DNA of 5,558 nt, taken from positions 1 through 5,558 of the forward strand of contig CAVHXA010000105.1 in assembly GCA_963639765.1 (NCBI GenBank). The letters run 5' to 3'. The notes beneath the pieces were generated by a model. It made no database searches. It saw only the letters and a program-made list of their open reading frames with translations, and had not been told where the DNA came from. Position numbers and translations under genes: made by a program. Position 1 is the first letter of the stretch; each line of letters opens with the position of its first letter. Shown here one piece after another: positions 5,556 through 5,558 of the stretch. The stretch comes from CAVHXA01 sp963639765. Lineage in GTDB: Bacteria; Bacillota; Clostridia; Oscillospirales; Oscillospiraceae.

Positions 5556-5558
5556 TAC

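Overview
The window looks like chromosomal DNA of a Gram-positive anaerobe of the class Clostridia, probably a gut Oscillospiraceae/Ruminococcaceae-type organism. This rests on near-consensus sigma-A-type promoters, strong AGGAGG-type ribosome sites, a TTG start behind a perfect Shine-Dalgarno, a solitary ECF S component of the Firmicutes type, a C69 dipeptidase, and roughly half G+C. The taxonomic call is an inference from protein style, not a database result.

Layout. Bases 1-1109 (minus strand) are the N-terminal 369 codons of the ribosome-associated GTPase TypA/BipA, cut by the window edge; its promoter holds a perfect palindrome. Bases 1110-1428 are intergenic and carry that promoter plus the terminator of the next gene. 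Bases 1429-2019 (minus) encode a six-helix ECF transporter substrate-binding subunit. Bases 2020-2470 are a divergent control region: one near-perfect promoter fires leftward into the ECF gene, and another fires rightward through a structured leader of about 200 nt. Bases 2471-3532 (plus) encode a membrane diguanylate cyclase with a complete GGDEF site but no RxxD inhibitory site. Eighteen bases later, 3551-5014 (plus) encode a cytoplasmic C69 dipeptidase, so the two genes probably form an operon. Bases 5015-5437 hold no gene; they contain a long inverted repeat, a terminator-like structure and the strong promoter of tRNA-Ala(GGC) at 5438-5513. A 12-bp hairpin terminator closes the window.

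How it fits together. These are mostly independent housekeeping or signalling units: translation/ribosome biogenesis (TypA), vitamin or small-molecule uptake (ECF S), c-di-GMP production coupled in one transcript to peptide turnover (GGDEF + C69), and a tRNA. I found no mobile element, CRISPR array, phage gene or toxin-antitoxin pair, and no clear evidence of a wholly new system. The points most worth a second look are the structured GGDEF leader, the GGDEF-dipeptidase pairing, and the palindrome placed inside the typA promoter.
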